Numbered from the stretch's first letter, positions 41,118 through 50,047 are shown. The stretch is 64,000 nt of DNA from Bacillota bacterium (GCA_023416955.1 JAEZGM010000008.1:47844-111843); one strand, 5' to 3'. Numbers and translations are program-made. The notes: generated from the sequence alone by a model not told the origin.

Positions 41118-42341
41118 TTATTTTATTCTGCGGCATTCCATGTAAAAGCGCTTGTCACAGGCGTGCCCCATGGAAAAAGTTTTACGGGGGAGAGCGCCGT
41201 CGATTGCCACGGTTTCAAACAGGCTGCTTTTTTCCATTGTGGGAAGCAGGAAGCCCATCGCGTCGGGATGCTCCGCGCAAAGACGCCCCACCACGTCATC
41301 GCCGTGGATATAATCTGTTTTGCCGCCGATTTCGGAGAGCACCGCGTCCAGAAATTTCTGCAAGGTTCCGACTGCCAGATTGGACGGCGGGTTTTTGACC
41401 CAAACCGTTTTCTTTTCATGCCCCGTTACAAAGGTGATGGGATGTCCCGCGCAGGGGGTGGGGGAAACCTCGTAATACTGCCGCAGCGCCGCGGCCAGCT
41501 TTTCGGGATTCGTATCGAACACGACCCGGTGAATTGGCTCAAACTGCAGGGAATCATCGTAAAGGTTTACAACCTCCGCCAGCGCCCAGCGGGCAGGGTG
41601 GGTCGCAGCCTCTTCCGGGGAAAGGGTGCGTTTCAGTTCCTCGTAGCAGGCTTTCGCGGTAGCGAGGGAATGATTTCCGTCGCCCACGGCAAACAAAAGG
41701 TTGTCCCGAACCGGCAGAGCGTCCAGCGCGGCTTCCAGTTTTGCCGCGGCGGTGACGTTCAGACTGAACCCCCGCAGGCTTCCGCCGCCCTGCATCAGTG
41801 TACCCTCATATTCCGGCGTGAGGTCTGCTTTGTCGATTCCCTCAATGACACTTTTTTGCCTGTCGTCAATCAGAATCATAATATGGGGCAGCTCCAGCGG
41901 GGCGTTGCGGCGGATTTTCACGCGGGGCGGTATCCGTTCCAGCACCGTGCCCTCCGTTGCGCGAATCGGGGATTTGCTGCCGGATTCATAGCAATATTCC
42001 TCTAAATCCAACGCCATCATCACGCCGCGGCGCAGCGCGCCGTTCGCAAGGGTACGCTCCACATAGATGTATGTATCTTTTAATTCACGGAACACGCCGT
42101 CCGCCAGATAGCGTTCCATGGTACGGTTGATGCCTGCGGCGTACTCCTCCGGATTGGTGGTGTCAAGATAGCATTCCGGGTATATCATGCGGTAAGTGGA
42201 GGAGGAATCCCCCGCGGCGGCCTTCACGGCTTCCCAGTAAGCGGGTTCGGAAGTATACTGGTCACAGGCGACAACACACCACTGAGTGGTGGCGGCTGTT
42301 TGCGGCAGCAGAATGTCTGCCGGCTTAAAAATATGCTTCAT
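41118..42341 (-). CDS. DUF1015 family protein
   Basis: A 407-residue cytoplasmic protein matching the DUF1015 family, whose biochemical role is not well established. Visible blocks are WCVVACDQYTSEPAYWEAVK near residue 20, YIYVERTLANGALRRGVMMA near 100, LFAVGDGNHSLATAKACYE near 205 and FEPIHRVVF near 250. The frame runs on to 42614 upstream, but that stretch overlaps a repeat, and ATG 42341 has GGGGGAATG before it, giving the normal N-terminus (MKHIFKPADILLPQ). Monocistronic as far as can be seen. Confidence 0.75.
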   Translation of the reverse strand: MKHIFKPADILLPQTAATTQWCVVACDQYTSEPAYWEAVKAAAGDSSSTYRMIYPECYLDTTNPEEYAAGINRTMERYLADGVFRELKDTYIYVERTLANGALRRGVMMALDLEEYCYESGSKSPIRATEGTVLERIPPRVKIRRNAPLELPHIMILIDDRQKSVIEGIDKADLTPEYEGTLMQGGGSLRGFSLNVTAAAKLEAALDALPVRDNLLFAVGDGNHSLATAKACYEELKRTLSPEEAATHPARWALAEVVNLYDDSLQFEPIHRVVFDTNPEKLAAALRQYYEVSPTPCAGHPITFVTGHEKKTVWVKNPPSNLAVGTLQKFLDAVLSEIGGKTDYIHGDDVVGRLCAEHPDAMGFLLPTMEKSSLFETVAIDGALPRKTFSMGHACDKRFYMECRRIK

Positions 42342-42542
42342 TTCATTCCCCCGATATGATGTCAGAATCGTCGAATAATCATCGGATACAGCGTGAAAAA
42401 TTCCCGCCGCACCGACTTTTTCATCATACCACTTCAGTATGATGAATGCAACGAAGGGACGATATTTTTGACGGCCTTCCAAGGCGGGAAAATCCCTGAC
42501 TTTACAGTGGAATCCTCGTTCCACGCAGAGGAGTACAATACA
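42342..42542. other. Gap upstream of the DUF1015 gene
   Basis: About 200 bases with one dyad TCATCATA...TATGATGA (42421-42445) and no recognisable gene. Followed by repeat D copy 5. Confidence 0.4.
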
Positions 42543-42590
42543 AAGCAGGTACTGCAAGATGAATGAGACCTCATTTTGCAATACCCGCTT
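42543..42590 (-). repeat. Repeat family D, copy 5 (hairpin only)
   Basis: Hairpin AAGCAGGTACTGCAAGATGA/TCATTTTGCAATACCCGCTT. It ends about 60 bases past the stop of the regulator at 42654 and, read on the minus strand, is followed by TGTATTGT; probable terminator. Confidence 0.55.
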
Positions 42591-42653
42591 TACTGGATTT
42601 ATATCTTTATACACTGTGAATACACCTTACACGGAATGGGAAATTAGTTTCTG

Positions 42654-43283
42654 TTACGCCGGATACAGGAAGGAGCGGACACGCTGGTCGCAGTTTTCGT
42701 CGCCGATAAAATAAACAATATCCCCGTCCTGAAATGCGGCACATGGCCCGGGAGACATCATCAATGCTTCCTCACGCTTGATTGCGACGACAGTAGCGCC
42801 CGTATTCTGCCAGAAACGCACTTCTGCAACCGTTTTATTCAAGCAGGAAGCGAGCGCCGTAATCGTGATTTCAAAGGGAACGAAGGGATTGATGGCCTTA
42901 AATCGCTCGGTTTTGTCCAGCAGATCGGAAATGCGTTCCTCCAGGAGGATGTTTTCTTTCCTTTGCCGCATCACGCACTCGAAGATTTCTTTTTTCAGGT
43001 CGGTTACGCTTTTTACGTCCTCAAACTGCTTGATGAAATGGATTGCGTTATCGCGGGATTTAATCGTTACGCCGCTGCCCTTTTCCGTATCGACAATATC
43101 CATATCGGAAAGCACACAGATTGCTCTTCTTGCCGTTTCCGCCGAAACACCGTACTGGCTTGCAAGGGAAGAACGGGCATATATTTTTTCATTTATATGG
43201 TAATGCCCGCCGGCTATTTTGGCGGCGATATCCGCGGCAATCTGCTGGTAAACCGGCGTGACAAATTTGACTTTTTTCTCCAC
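42654..43283 (-). CDS. BusR-like GntR regulator with RCK_C (TrkA-C) domain
   Basis: 209 residues: an N-terminal GntR winged helix (ARSSLASQYGVSAETARRAI near 36-55, DIVDTEKGSGVTIK), a helical linker (QRKENILLEERISDLLDKTE) and a C-terminal RCK_C/TrkA-C domain (FEITITALASCLNKTVAEVR, GATVVAIKREE, FQDGDIVYFIG). This is the architecture of BusR, the c-di-AMP-dependent repressor of glycine-betaine uptake in lactic acid bacteria. GTG start behind GAAGGAAG. The target is unknown: no betaine transporter is next to it, though a KimA-like K+ importer, another c-di-AMP-linked protein family, is 17 kb away. Confidence 0.8.
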   Translation of the reverse strand: MEKKVKFVTPVYQQIAADIAAKIAGGHYHINEKIYARSSLASQYGVSAETARRAICVLSDMDIVDTEKGSGVTIKSRDNAIHFIKQFEDVKSVTDLKKEIFECVMRQRKENILLEERISDLLDKTERFKAINPFVPFEITITALASCLNKTVAEVRFWQNTGATVVAIKREEALMMSPGPCAAFQDGDIVYFIGDENCDQRVRSFLYPA

Positions 43284-43432
43284 TTTGATACTTCCTTCTC
43301 AGGTTAAAAAGAATGTGCGCCCGACCTTTTGACGGACGACCATGAGCCATTCTATCACGTTCCATTCCCGTTGGCAAGAGACTTCGATTTTTCAATTTCC
43401 GGCAGCATAATCTTTTCAAACCAACAACATAA

Positions 43433-43537
43433 TATAGTCAGTTAATTTGAAAACAAGACCAATCTCCAAGCATAAAATCCACAGATCAAAGATTTTGCGC
43501 TTGTTTCTTGGATGTTTTCTGAAGTCAACTGACTATA
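43433..43537. repeat. Repeat family A, copy 2 (MITE-like)
   Basis: 105 bases with inverted ends TATAGTCAGTT and AACTGACTATA; interior dyad as in copies 1 and 3. Noncoding. Confidence 0.8.
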
Positions 43538-43710
43538 AAAGGGAAAATCAATGTATCGAAAAGCGGTTCACGCAGCCCTAAGCACCCTCTTACGGGGATT
43601 ACCCAAAGCTGGATGAACCGTCATGTTTATGCGCGCTGACAGTGCGGCATAGGGGCGCCGCTCCCCTGAAATCATCAAAGTGTGCGAAAAAACGCTGGCG
43701 CAGCTCCCTG
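43538..43710. other. Unexplained intergenic segment after the ABC permease gene
   Basis: Contains CGGTTCA ... TGAACCG arms (43565-43571 and 43615-43621) enclosing CACCCTCTTACGGGGATTACCC, then a small GGGGCG/CTCCCC hairpin near 43652-43668. The composition differs from neighbouring gaps. It could be a remnant of a mobile element or a structured RNA; no identification. Confidence 0.35.
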
Positions 43711-45039
43711 CTATTCCTGCTTAATGGCGGTCAGCGCGCTGATCTTTACCGCGCGGTTTGCGGGGTAGAAGCCGGAAATCAGGCCGACCACTGTAGCGAA
43801 AGCAAGTGCGCCCAGCGTCAGCCAGAACGGAATGATGGAGATTTGGCTCCCCGGCGTAACCATGCCGCCCAATGCTCCGCCCTGCGCGGCCAGCGCATTG
43901 ACGACATGGGAAATGATGTAACTGAGCGCCACGCCGAACGCACCGCCCATAAAGCCGATCGCGCCCGCCTCCATCAGGAACATGGTGCGGATATTTCCCA
44001 CAATGCATCCAAGTACCTTCATCACGCCGATTTCCCGCGTTCTTTCATAAATGGACATGGTCATGGTGTTGGCAATACCCAGCGCCGCCACCAGCAATGA
44101 AATCGCGCCGAGTCCGCCCAGAATCATCTGAACGGTCTGCATCTGCTTTTCAAGCGGTTCCCGCATACTGCTCATACTGTAGGTCGTAAGACCGTAGCCC
44201 TTGATAGCTTCCTCTGTGGCGGCTACATTGTCGACTGCGTCCACCTTCACGCCTGCCTGTTCATAACCACTGGGAAGGCTGCTGTCTGTTTTTACGTTGT
44301 TCAGCTTGTTGTATTTCGCTTTCAGCTCTTTTGCGAGCGTCAGGTCCATAAAAATACAGTGGCTGGGCGAAGGCTGTTTGCCCCAATCCTCCGCCAGTGT
44401 GCCAACGCATTTCAGCTTAACCGACTTCACCTTGGCAGTGGAGTTTTCCGGCAGATTCACGGTAACGTCCAGCTTTGCGGTGAGGGGGTCGATGAACGGA
44501 TCCGGCATCTTTCCCTTTTTATCCGGATTCGGGTTAACCATATTGTTGTTTTGCTTGCGGGTATCGTAAAAATCGTAGGCACCGTCTTTTCCGAACAGGA
44601 TGGTAGATTTGTCAGCGCCCTCCGAGGGGAGATGGCCGGTTTCCGCAACGTAGCCGAAAGCTTTCAGCGCAGTCATGTCTACGCCGTAAACCATGCCGGA
44701 ATACCGGTATTTTCCACTTTTTACGGCGACGTTTGACGGGTCCAGCGTAAAAATGGGCGTAGTTGCAACCACATGATCCAGTGACTTGATTTTTTCCAGC
44801 ATTTTATCATCAAGTACAGTGGAATCTTTTGTTTTTCCGCTGCTGTTGACGTTGATTACCGTTAAATCCCCCATGCCCTTCATCATGTCTTCCATGCTCT
44901 GTTTCAGCCCGTAACCGAAGGAAAGCATCACAACAATCGCGCTGGTTCCGATTACCACGCCGGAAACGGTCAGCAGGGTACGCACCTTGCGCTTTACCAG
45001 GTTGCCGACCGCCATAGTGATCATGTCACTCCATTTCAT
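43711..45039 (-). CDS. MacB/FtsX-type ABC transporter permease
   Basis: A 442-residue MacB-like permease: N-terminal membrane segment (KVRTLLTVSGVVIGTSAIVV), a large extracytoplasmic MacB_PCD domain to about residue 300, then three C-terminal segments with the FtsX signature (GGLGAISLLVAALGIANTM, REIGVMKVLGC, EAGAIGFMGGAFGVALSY). Its start overlaps the stop of the CARDB-like gene by 4 bases. Such permeases act as mechanotransmission devices in export or in antimicrobial-peptide resistance; substrate unknown. Confidence 0.87.
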   Translation of the reverse strand: MKWSDMITMAVGNLVKRKVRTLLTVSGVVIGTSAIVVMLSFGYGLKQSMEDMMKGMGDLTVINVNSSGKTKDSTVLDDKMLEKIKSLDHVVATTPIFTLDPSNVAVKSGKYRYSGMVYGVDMTALKAFGYVAETGHLPSEGADKSTILFGKDGAYDFYDTRKQNNNMVNPNPDKKGKMPDPFIDPLTAKLDVTVNLPENSTAKVKSVKLKCVGTLAEDWGKQPSPSHCIFMDLTLAKELKAKYNKLNNVKTDSSLPSGYEQAGVKVDAVDNVAATEEAIKGYGLTTYSMSSMREPLEKQMQTVQMILGGLGAISLLVAALGIANTMTMSIYERTREIGVMKVLGCIVGNIRTMFLMEAGAIGFMGGAFGVALSYIISHVVNALAAQGGALGGMVTPGSQISIIPFWLTLGALAFATVVGLISGFYPANRAVKISALTAIKQE

Positions 45040-46811
45040 GACGCTTTTCCCCCGCGTATGGACGGGTCGTCATCGTCGCTTTCCTCCAATATACGCAGTT
45101 TCTTTGCCTTGCGTTTCTTTAAAACAATCCGCAGTACGACGAGGAGAACGATCAAAAGAGCTGAGCCGCCCGCCCAGTAATACCACGGGGTTCCTGTGCC
45201 TTGCTCAGGCTGCGGGGCAGTGGGCTGGGAGTCTGTAGGCGTGTCGGTCGGCGCCGCCTGTACTTCACCCGAAAACTCCTTCGTAATGCTTTTTGTCGCG
45301 CCGCTGGCGTCTTCATAAGAGAAAACAGCGGTGCCCTTCAGTTGGCCTTCAGCGGTCGGCGTAATGGTAGCCTGAAACGAGTCCCCAACGCCGGAATCAA
45401 CGTTGCCTATGTAAGAATTCGTTTCACCGGAAGTGAAGTTGCCGCTTAGCTTTACGGACAGGTTGAAAATTTTGCTTTTTCCTTTATTGACGTAGTTAAT
45501 ATTCAGCTGCCCCTGTTCCCCTAAAAACATAGGGGAGCCTATATCGGCTTCGTTTGCCTCAAAACGGTCGGGCTGTGTCAGCGGGATGGCGATGGTCTCC
45601 GTTGATTCAATGGCTTCACGTTTATTATCAATTACGGATTCGTAATTAAATGCGATATTAACGCCATAGGAATTCGGCGTCGCGTCCGATTTGGGAATCA
45701 GAGCGATTTCTTCGTTGAATGACCCGTTCGGCGCGACCTTGGGAACAAAGAATGTGTTGGAGGACTTCGCGGGTGTAAAGACCCCTGCGGCGGATTTGTC
45801 GTCCGTCCCCGCTGTGGAGGAGACCGTGATTTTCAGGTTCTCAATCTGCGCTGCGGTATTCGTATTTCTGAACCGCATTTTCAGATTGAAGTTCTGACCG
45901 CCTATGACGGGCTTTCCGCCATAATCATAGCTTTCAATCATGATGAGCGGCTTGCTTGCGCCCGGTTTGTCGCTCCCCGAACTGGAGGTGTCCGTCTGCG
46001 CTTTGGTTCCGGTCACGGGAATGAATACATTCGCGGGTACGGCTGTCGGGTATTCGTCCGAAGAAAGGTTCACTTTCAGCATGTAGTTTTTTGAAGCCAT
46101 TTTTGCGTTGCAGATCAGCGGGAATGTAATGGATGTCGTTTCGCCCGCGTTCAGGGTGGTTACGGTTTTTGTGTCAAGCTGGCCGTCCACGGTGAGATCA
46201 TCGGGGTTCAGGCCGTCCAGCAGCGCGGTTACATGGTTGTTGACGGCGCCGGAATCATTTTTGACGGTTAAGGTCAGATTAAAGCGCTCGCCTTCCTTGA
46301 TTCCAGAGCGGTCAAGGCTGTATTTCTGCAGAGAAAGCCCCGATTTTTCCGTGCCGGAAGATGTTGTCGTAGGCTGGCATTCCGTAATGGTCTTTTGAAG
46401 ATAAGTGGTTGATCCGCCAGAAACTATTTTGAATTTTAGAATTGCGGGTCCAGTACCGACATAACGCATATTGTTTTCCGGAATATTGATGGAGAAACTG
46501 GACTTATTGGTAGATTCGGAATCATCTGAGGGCTGCTCATCAGTATCTTCCAATTTATCCTTTGGCAGATTGATTATGGAACCGTTGGGACTGGTTACTG
46601 AGATAACATCGTCGATGTCATAGAAGTAAAAATTTGCTTCAAAGCTGTCCCCTTTTTTAATAGTTGGAGTTGCAGAGTTGGAAACAATTTGATACTTCAC
46701 CCTCGGCGTGGTCGCCGCCTGCGCGGTGGTGGAAAGCGTTTGCGCCAGTGCTGTTCCGGCGATTAAGACGGAAAAAACAACCGAGAGAATCACGGTTACT
46801 CCTTTTTTCAT
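45036..46811 (-). CDS. Membrane-anchored CARDB/S-layer-like protein in ABC operon
   Basis: 591 residues: signal peptide (MKKGVTVILSVVFSVLIAGT), then several beta-sandwich repeats of the CARDB/COG1361 kind (GERFNLTLTVKNDSGAVNNH, GQNFNLKMRFRNTNTAAQIE, GEQGQLNINYVNKGKSKIFN), a Pro/Thr linker, one C-terminal membrane helix (WYYWAGGSALLIVLLVVLRI) and a basic tail. It overlaps its neighbours by 4 bases on each side, so it is stoichiometrically coupled to the ATPase and permease. I infer an extracytoplasmic adaptor role like MacA's, but it has no MacA fold. Confidence 0.75.
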   Translation of the reverse strand: MKKGVTVILSVVFSVLIAGTALAQTLSTTAQAATTPRVKYQIVSNSATPTIKKGDSFEANFYFYDIDDVISVTSPNGSIINLPKDKLEDTDEQPSDDSESTNKSSFSINIPENNMRYVGTGPAILKFKIVSGGSTTYLQKTITECQPTTTSSGTEKSGLSLQKYSLDRSGIKEGERFNLTLTVKNDSGAVNNHVTALLDGLNPDDLTVDGQLDTKTVTTLNAGETTSITFPLICNAKMASKNYMLKVNLSSDEYPTAVPANVFIPVTGTKAQTDTSSSGSDKPGASKPLIMIESYDYGGKPVIGGQNFNLKMRFRNTNTAAQIENLKITVSSTAGTDDKSAAGVFTPAKSSNTFFVPKVAPNGSFNEEIALIPKSDATPNSYGVNIAFNYESVIDNKREAIESTETIAIPLTQPDRFEANEADIGSPMFLGEQGQLNINYVNKGKSKIFNLSVKLSGNFTSGETNSYIGNVDSGVGDSFQATITPTAEGQLKGTAVFSYEDASGATKSITKEFSGEVQAAPTDTPTDSQPTAPQPEQGTGTPWYYWAGGSALLIVLLVVLRIVLKKRKAKKLRILEESDDDDPSIRGGKAS

Positions 46812-47536
46812 ACAGCATTCTCCTCTTCCTTCGTTTCAGATTCCAGAATGGAAACATTGGTCTCGTCGCTTTTAACAGAGCCGTCGTGTATGGTGATGAT
46901 ACGGTCGGCGTATTTTGCGATTTCATTGTCGTGTGTGACAATAATTAAGGTCTCATGGTACTGCTTTGCCATGGCGATCATAATTTCCATGACCTCGCGG
47001 CTGGTCTTGCTGTCGAGGTTGCCGGTGGGTTCGTCCGCAAACACGATTTTCGGGCGGGAAACAAATGCGCGCGCAATGCCGACCCGCTGCTGCTGGCCGC
47101 CGCTCATCTGCGTCGGCTTGTGGAGCAGCCGGTTTCCCAAACGGACGGCTTTCAGCATTTGCACCGAGCGCTTGGTACGTTCTTTTTTTCCTACACCCCT
47201 GAAAGTAAGCGGCATTGCCACATTTTCAATGGCCGTAAGGGTCGGCATCAGGTTATAGGACTGAAAAACAAACCCGATGTTTTTTTGCCGGAACAGCGCC
47301 CACTGTTTTTCCGAATATTCGGACACTACCTTGCCGTCAATCAAAACACGTCCTTTTGTGGGTTTTTCCAGCCCGGCCAAAATATTCAGCAGCGTTGATT
47401 TTCCCGAACCGGAGGTGCCCAGAACGCAGCAAATTTCGCCCTGACCGATTTCAAGGCTGATACGGTCCAGCGCGACAATGCGTTCATGGTCAACCTGATA
47501 CACCTTGCGTACATCTGCGACGGAAATCAAACTCAT
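46808..47536 (-). CDS. MacB/LolD-type ABC transporter ATPase
   Basis: A 242-residue ATPase with Walker A GTSGSGKSTLLN, Q-loop VFQSYNLMPTL, signature MSGGQQQRVGIARAF, Walker B IVFADEPTGNLD and His switch IIVTHDNEI. First gene of a three-gene operon with 4-base overlaps: ATPase, CARDB-like membrane protein, FtsX-type permease. Related to bacitracin/lipoprotein export systems; no two-component system lies beside it. Confidence 0.9.
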   Translation of the reverse strand: MSLISVADVRKVYQVDHERIVALDRISLEIGQGEICCVLGTSGSGKSTLLNILAGLEKPTKGRVLIDGKVVSEYSEKQWALFRQKNIGFVFQSYNLMPTLTAIENVAMPLTFRGVGKKERTKRSVQMLKAVRLGNRLLHKPTQMSGGQQQRVGIARAFVSRPKIVFADEPTGNLDSKTSREVMEIMIAMAKQYHETLIIVTHDNEIAKYADRIITIHDGSVKSDETNVSILESETKEEENAV

Positions 47537-47700
47537 GTATTATCCCCTTGCTCCGAAACCAGAGTATGGTTATGGTAATTTTTACCGTAATCATAATAGA
47601 TTCTTAAAAAGAAATCAATAAACAAAGATGTAATTGAATTTACAAAAGAGTTACATTTTTAACATGCGAAAAGCGGCTGGAATTTGACACCAAATCGTTT

Positions 47701-47729
47701 TTGACAAATATCACGGTATCTTATATAAT
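47701..47729 (+). promoter_or_regulatory. Perfect-consensus sigma-A promoter of the diguanylate cyclase gene
   Basis: TTGACA, 17-base spacer, TATAAT, 52 bases before the start codon. The gap also serves the divergent ABC operon. Confidence 0.8.
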
Positions 47730-47781
47730 AAAATTTGTGACAAAATAGAATTGCGGTTCGAAGCTATGCGGAGGTGCAAAG

Positions 47782-48672
47782 ATGCATAACCCTATTACGC
47801 TGGATCAGATGAAGGAAAATTTGGATTTCTTTCATAAAATGTACGACACGGTGCGCCTTGTTGATCCGGTGCAGAAGAAAGTAATTGATTACCGCGGGTC
47901 CTCTGTGAGTAAAACTGAGGAAATCTGCTATCATTACTGGAAAACGGGGAAAATTTGTGAAAACTGTATTTCTGTTCGTGCTTACCGAGAAAATAAAAGC
48001 TTCATGAAGCTGGAGCAGCAGCAGGATTCCATACTGGTTGCCACTGCGATACCGGTTATGAACATTGAACACCCCATTGTGCTGGAGCTTCTGAAGGACG
48101 CGACCGAAAGCATGATGATCGGGGCGGGCGACTACAACATCGGAAAGCCCATGCATCAGATTGTGAGCGAAATGAACGATATGGTAACGCGGGATTACCT
48201 GACTTCATTGTATAACAGGCGCTTTATTGATGAGCGCCTGCCGGTTGACATCGTGAACGCTACCCTGAACCGGACGCCGCTGTCCGTGCTTTTTTTGGAC
48301 CTTGACGGATTTAAATCCCTGAATGATGCTTACGGGCATGAAGCGGGCGACAATGCGCTGAAAGCCGCGGGCGCTGTCATTCAGAAGAGTATTCGCACCG
48401 GCGGGGATTGGGCGGCACGGTATGGCGGCGACGAATTTTTTGTCTGCCTGAGCCGTACCGGCAGTGCGCAGGCGAATGTAATCGCGCGCAGAATACAGGA
48501 TGACATCGGAAAATACGTGCTTTCCCTGCAGGACAGGAAGGTGCATTTCTCCGTTTCTATCGGTATTGCGACGATGGACGAAAAGCCACTGACAGCGGAG
48601 GAACTGATTCGTTTGGCTGACAGTGAAATGTATGCCGCGAAAAAGCATAAACAGTACAGCGATTATCAATAA
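47782..48672 (+). CDS. Diguanylate cyclase with Cys-rich PAS-like sensor domain
   Basis: 296 residues. The N-terminal half (1-130) is a PAS-like domain with conserved Cys in EICYHYW and GKICENCISV, suggesting metal, haem or redox sensing. Residues 135-290 are a GGDEF domain with DYLTSLYNRRF, FLDLDGFKSLNDAYGHEAGD and the intact active site RYGGDEF, then SIGIATM. The inhibitory RxxD site is not conserved (TGGD at that spacing). It should make c-di-GMP in the cytoplasm. GGAGGTG lies 7 bases before the ATG. Confidence 0.88.
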   Translation: MHNPITLDQMKENLDFFHKMYDTVRLVDPVQKKVIDYRGSSVSKTEEICYHYWKTGKICENCISVRAYRENKSFMKLEQQQDSILVATAIPVMNIEHPIVLELLKDATESMMIGAGDYNIGKPMHQIVSEMNDMVTRDYLTSLYNRRFIDERLPVDIVNATLNRTPLSVLFLDLDGFKSLNDAYGHEAGDNALKAAGAVIQKSIRTGGDWAARYGGDEFFVCLSRTGSAQANVIARRIQDDIGKYVLSLQDRKVHFSVSIGIATMDEKPLTAEELIRLADSEMYAAKKHKQYSDYQ

Positions 48673-48680
48673 TATAACCG

Positions 48681-48755
48681 ATAATGAAGCAATTCTGAAG
48701 TCATTCACTCGGTATTTTCACGACTTTGAATTGCTGCGACTTAATCATTGCTTAC
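48681..48755 (+). repeat. Repeat family B, copy 3
   Basis: AGCAATTCTGAAGTCAttcactcggtatttTCACGACTTTGAATTGCT type stem: arms differ from copy 1 by compensated changes (GAAGTC/GACTTT for GAAGCCGC/GCGGCTTC). Ends with the same CGACTTAATCATTGCTTAC. Confidence 0.65.
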
Positions 48756-48757
48756 TT

Positions 48758-48809
48758 AAAACATAACAGAGGGAGTCACGCCGCGACGTGACTCCCTCTG
48801 TTATGTTTT
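48758..48809. terminator. Bidirectional terminator with 23-base stem
   Basis: Perfect 23-base arms (48758-48780 and 48787-48809) around loop CCGCGA, with A-rich and T-rich ends on both sides. Serves the cyclase gene and the convergent methyltransferase gene. Confidence 0.85.
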
Positions 48810-48817
48810 GCTTTTTA

Positions 48818-50047
48818 TTAGTAGATAATAGCACCGTATTTTGCAGCCATCGGCTCCATCAGTTCGGTGTCGATCTGGCAGTCGGAATCAATAATCAGCC
48901 TGCCCTGAAAATAGCGCAGAGCAGCGTCCAGCACGGTAAGCTGGTCACAATGCACGGCGATGGGCAGCTTGGTCATCGCGCTGCTTTCGCAAAGCATCGA
49001 TACATCATCCAGGCTGTTGACTACCACAAGCGCGGCGTTTACCTGCTCGTCGTCAAGATCAATCAAATCCTCTCCAAGCGAAGAAGTGCACTCGATCGGC
49101 TCGCTGAACTGAATGTCGTCCCCCAGAAAGAAAGCTTCGCGTTCGATTGCTGCGGCGTAAGAGTCCGGCTCCTCCGAAATTTCCGGCGGTGCAAATTCCG
49201 GAACAACTTCCGCCAGCGCTTTGATGTGTTCGGGCGTTGCGCCGCAGCAGCCGCCGACGATCCGGGCACCTGCCTTCATCAGCAGGCGCATTTCCTCCGC
49301 GAAACGCGCAGGGGAGAGAATGCCCTCTCCCTTACCGGCTTCCCACATGGGAACACCGGTACTGGGTTTTGCGATAATCGGAATACCGGTATGCGCGGCT
49401 ATCTTTTTAATGAAATCCGCCATTGCTTCAGGGCCGAAGGAGCAATTTAAGCCGAATGCTTCCACGCCCATGGACTGCAGCGTGATCAGCATCGGAAGAA
49501 CGGAGCCACCGGTCAGTGTCTTTCCGCTTTCGTCCACTGTAATCGTGACAAATACCGGAAGATTGGTCGTTCGTGCAGCCAGTACGGCAGCACGGGCGTC
49601 CGCAAGCGAAGTCTGCGTTTCGATTGCCAGAAAATCCACACCGGCTTCGTCCAGCGCACGGATTTGCTCACGGTAAATGTCATAGAGCTCGTCAAAATCA
49701 GCCTCCCCCAAAGGCGGAACAAAAAGCCCGGTAGGGCAGAGGTTCCCCCCAACCAGTACGCCGGAAGGTTTCGCCACGCTTTGTGTCAGCGCGACCAAAC
49801 GGCGGTTCAGCTGTGAAACCTCGGTCTGCAGCCCATAGCGGCTTAAAGCCGCGCGGTTTGCACCGAAAGTCGGCGCGTAAAGCGCCTGGCTCCCCGCGGT
49901 AATAAAGTCGCTTTGCAGGGCAAGCAGCGTGTCGGGGTGCTCCAGAATCCACTGTTCCACGCAGACGCCGCCCGGCATTCCCGCGGCGGTCAGGTTTGTC
50001 GCCGTCGCGCCGTCCAGCAGCAGAGGAAGCGAAAAGGGAAAGCTCAT
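48818..50047 (-). CDS. Homocysteine S-methyltransferase family protein with remnant pterin-binding domain
   Basis: 409 residues. Residues 1-285 are a homocysteine methyltransferase barrel as in the N-terminus of MetH: LLLDGATATNLTAAGM, YAPTFGANRAAL, zinc ligand Cys in GLNCSFGPEAM near 205 and the GGCCGATPEHI pair near 270. Residues 335-409 resemble only the first part of a MetH pterin-binding domain (LPIAVHCDQLTVLDAALRYF, QGRLIIDSD) and stop abruptly at KYGAIIY. ATG 50047 follows AAGGAG at 10 bases. It could methylate homocysteine with a partner, or be a reduced MetH-like protein. Downstream of argS. Confidence 0.78.
   Translation of the reverse strand: MSFPFSLPLLLDGATATNLTAAGMPGGVCVEQWILEHPDTLLALQSDFITAGSQALYAPTFGANRAALSRYGLQTEVSQLNRRLVALTQSVAKPSGVLVGGNLCPTGLFVPPLGEADFDELYDIYREQIRALDEAGVDFLAIETQTSLADARAAVLAARTTNLPVFVTITVDESGKTLTGGSVLPMLITLQSMGVEAFGLNCSFGPEAMADFIKKIAAHTGIPIIAKPSTGVPMWEAGKGEGILSPARFAEEMRLLMKAGARIVGGCCGATPEHIKALAEVVPEFAPPEISEEPDSYAAAIEREAFFLGDDIQFSEPIECTSSLGEDLIDLDDEQVNAALVVVNSLDDVSMLCESSAMTKLPIAVHCDQLTVLDAALRYFQGRLIIDSDCQIDTELMEPMAAKYGAIIY

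Noticed and set aside
43433..43537. A tRNA or other stable RNA
   Set aside because: The inverted ends and near-identical copies at two other sites fit a MITE-like repeat, and no tRNA features are present.
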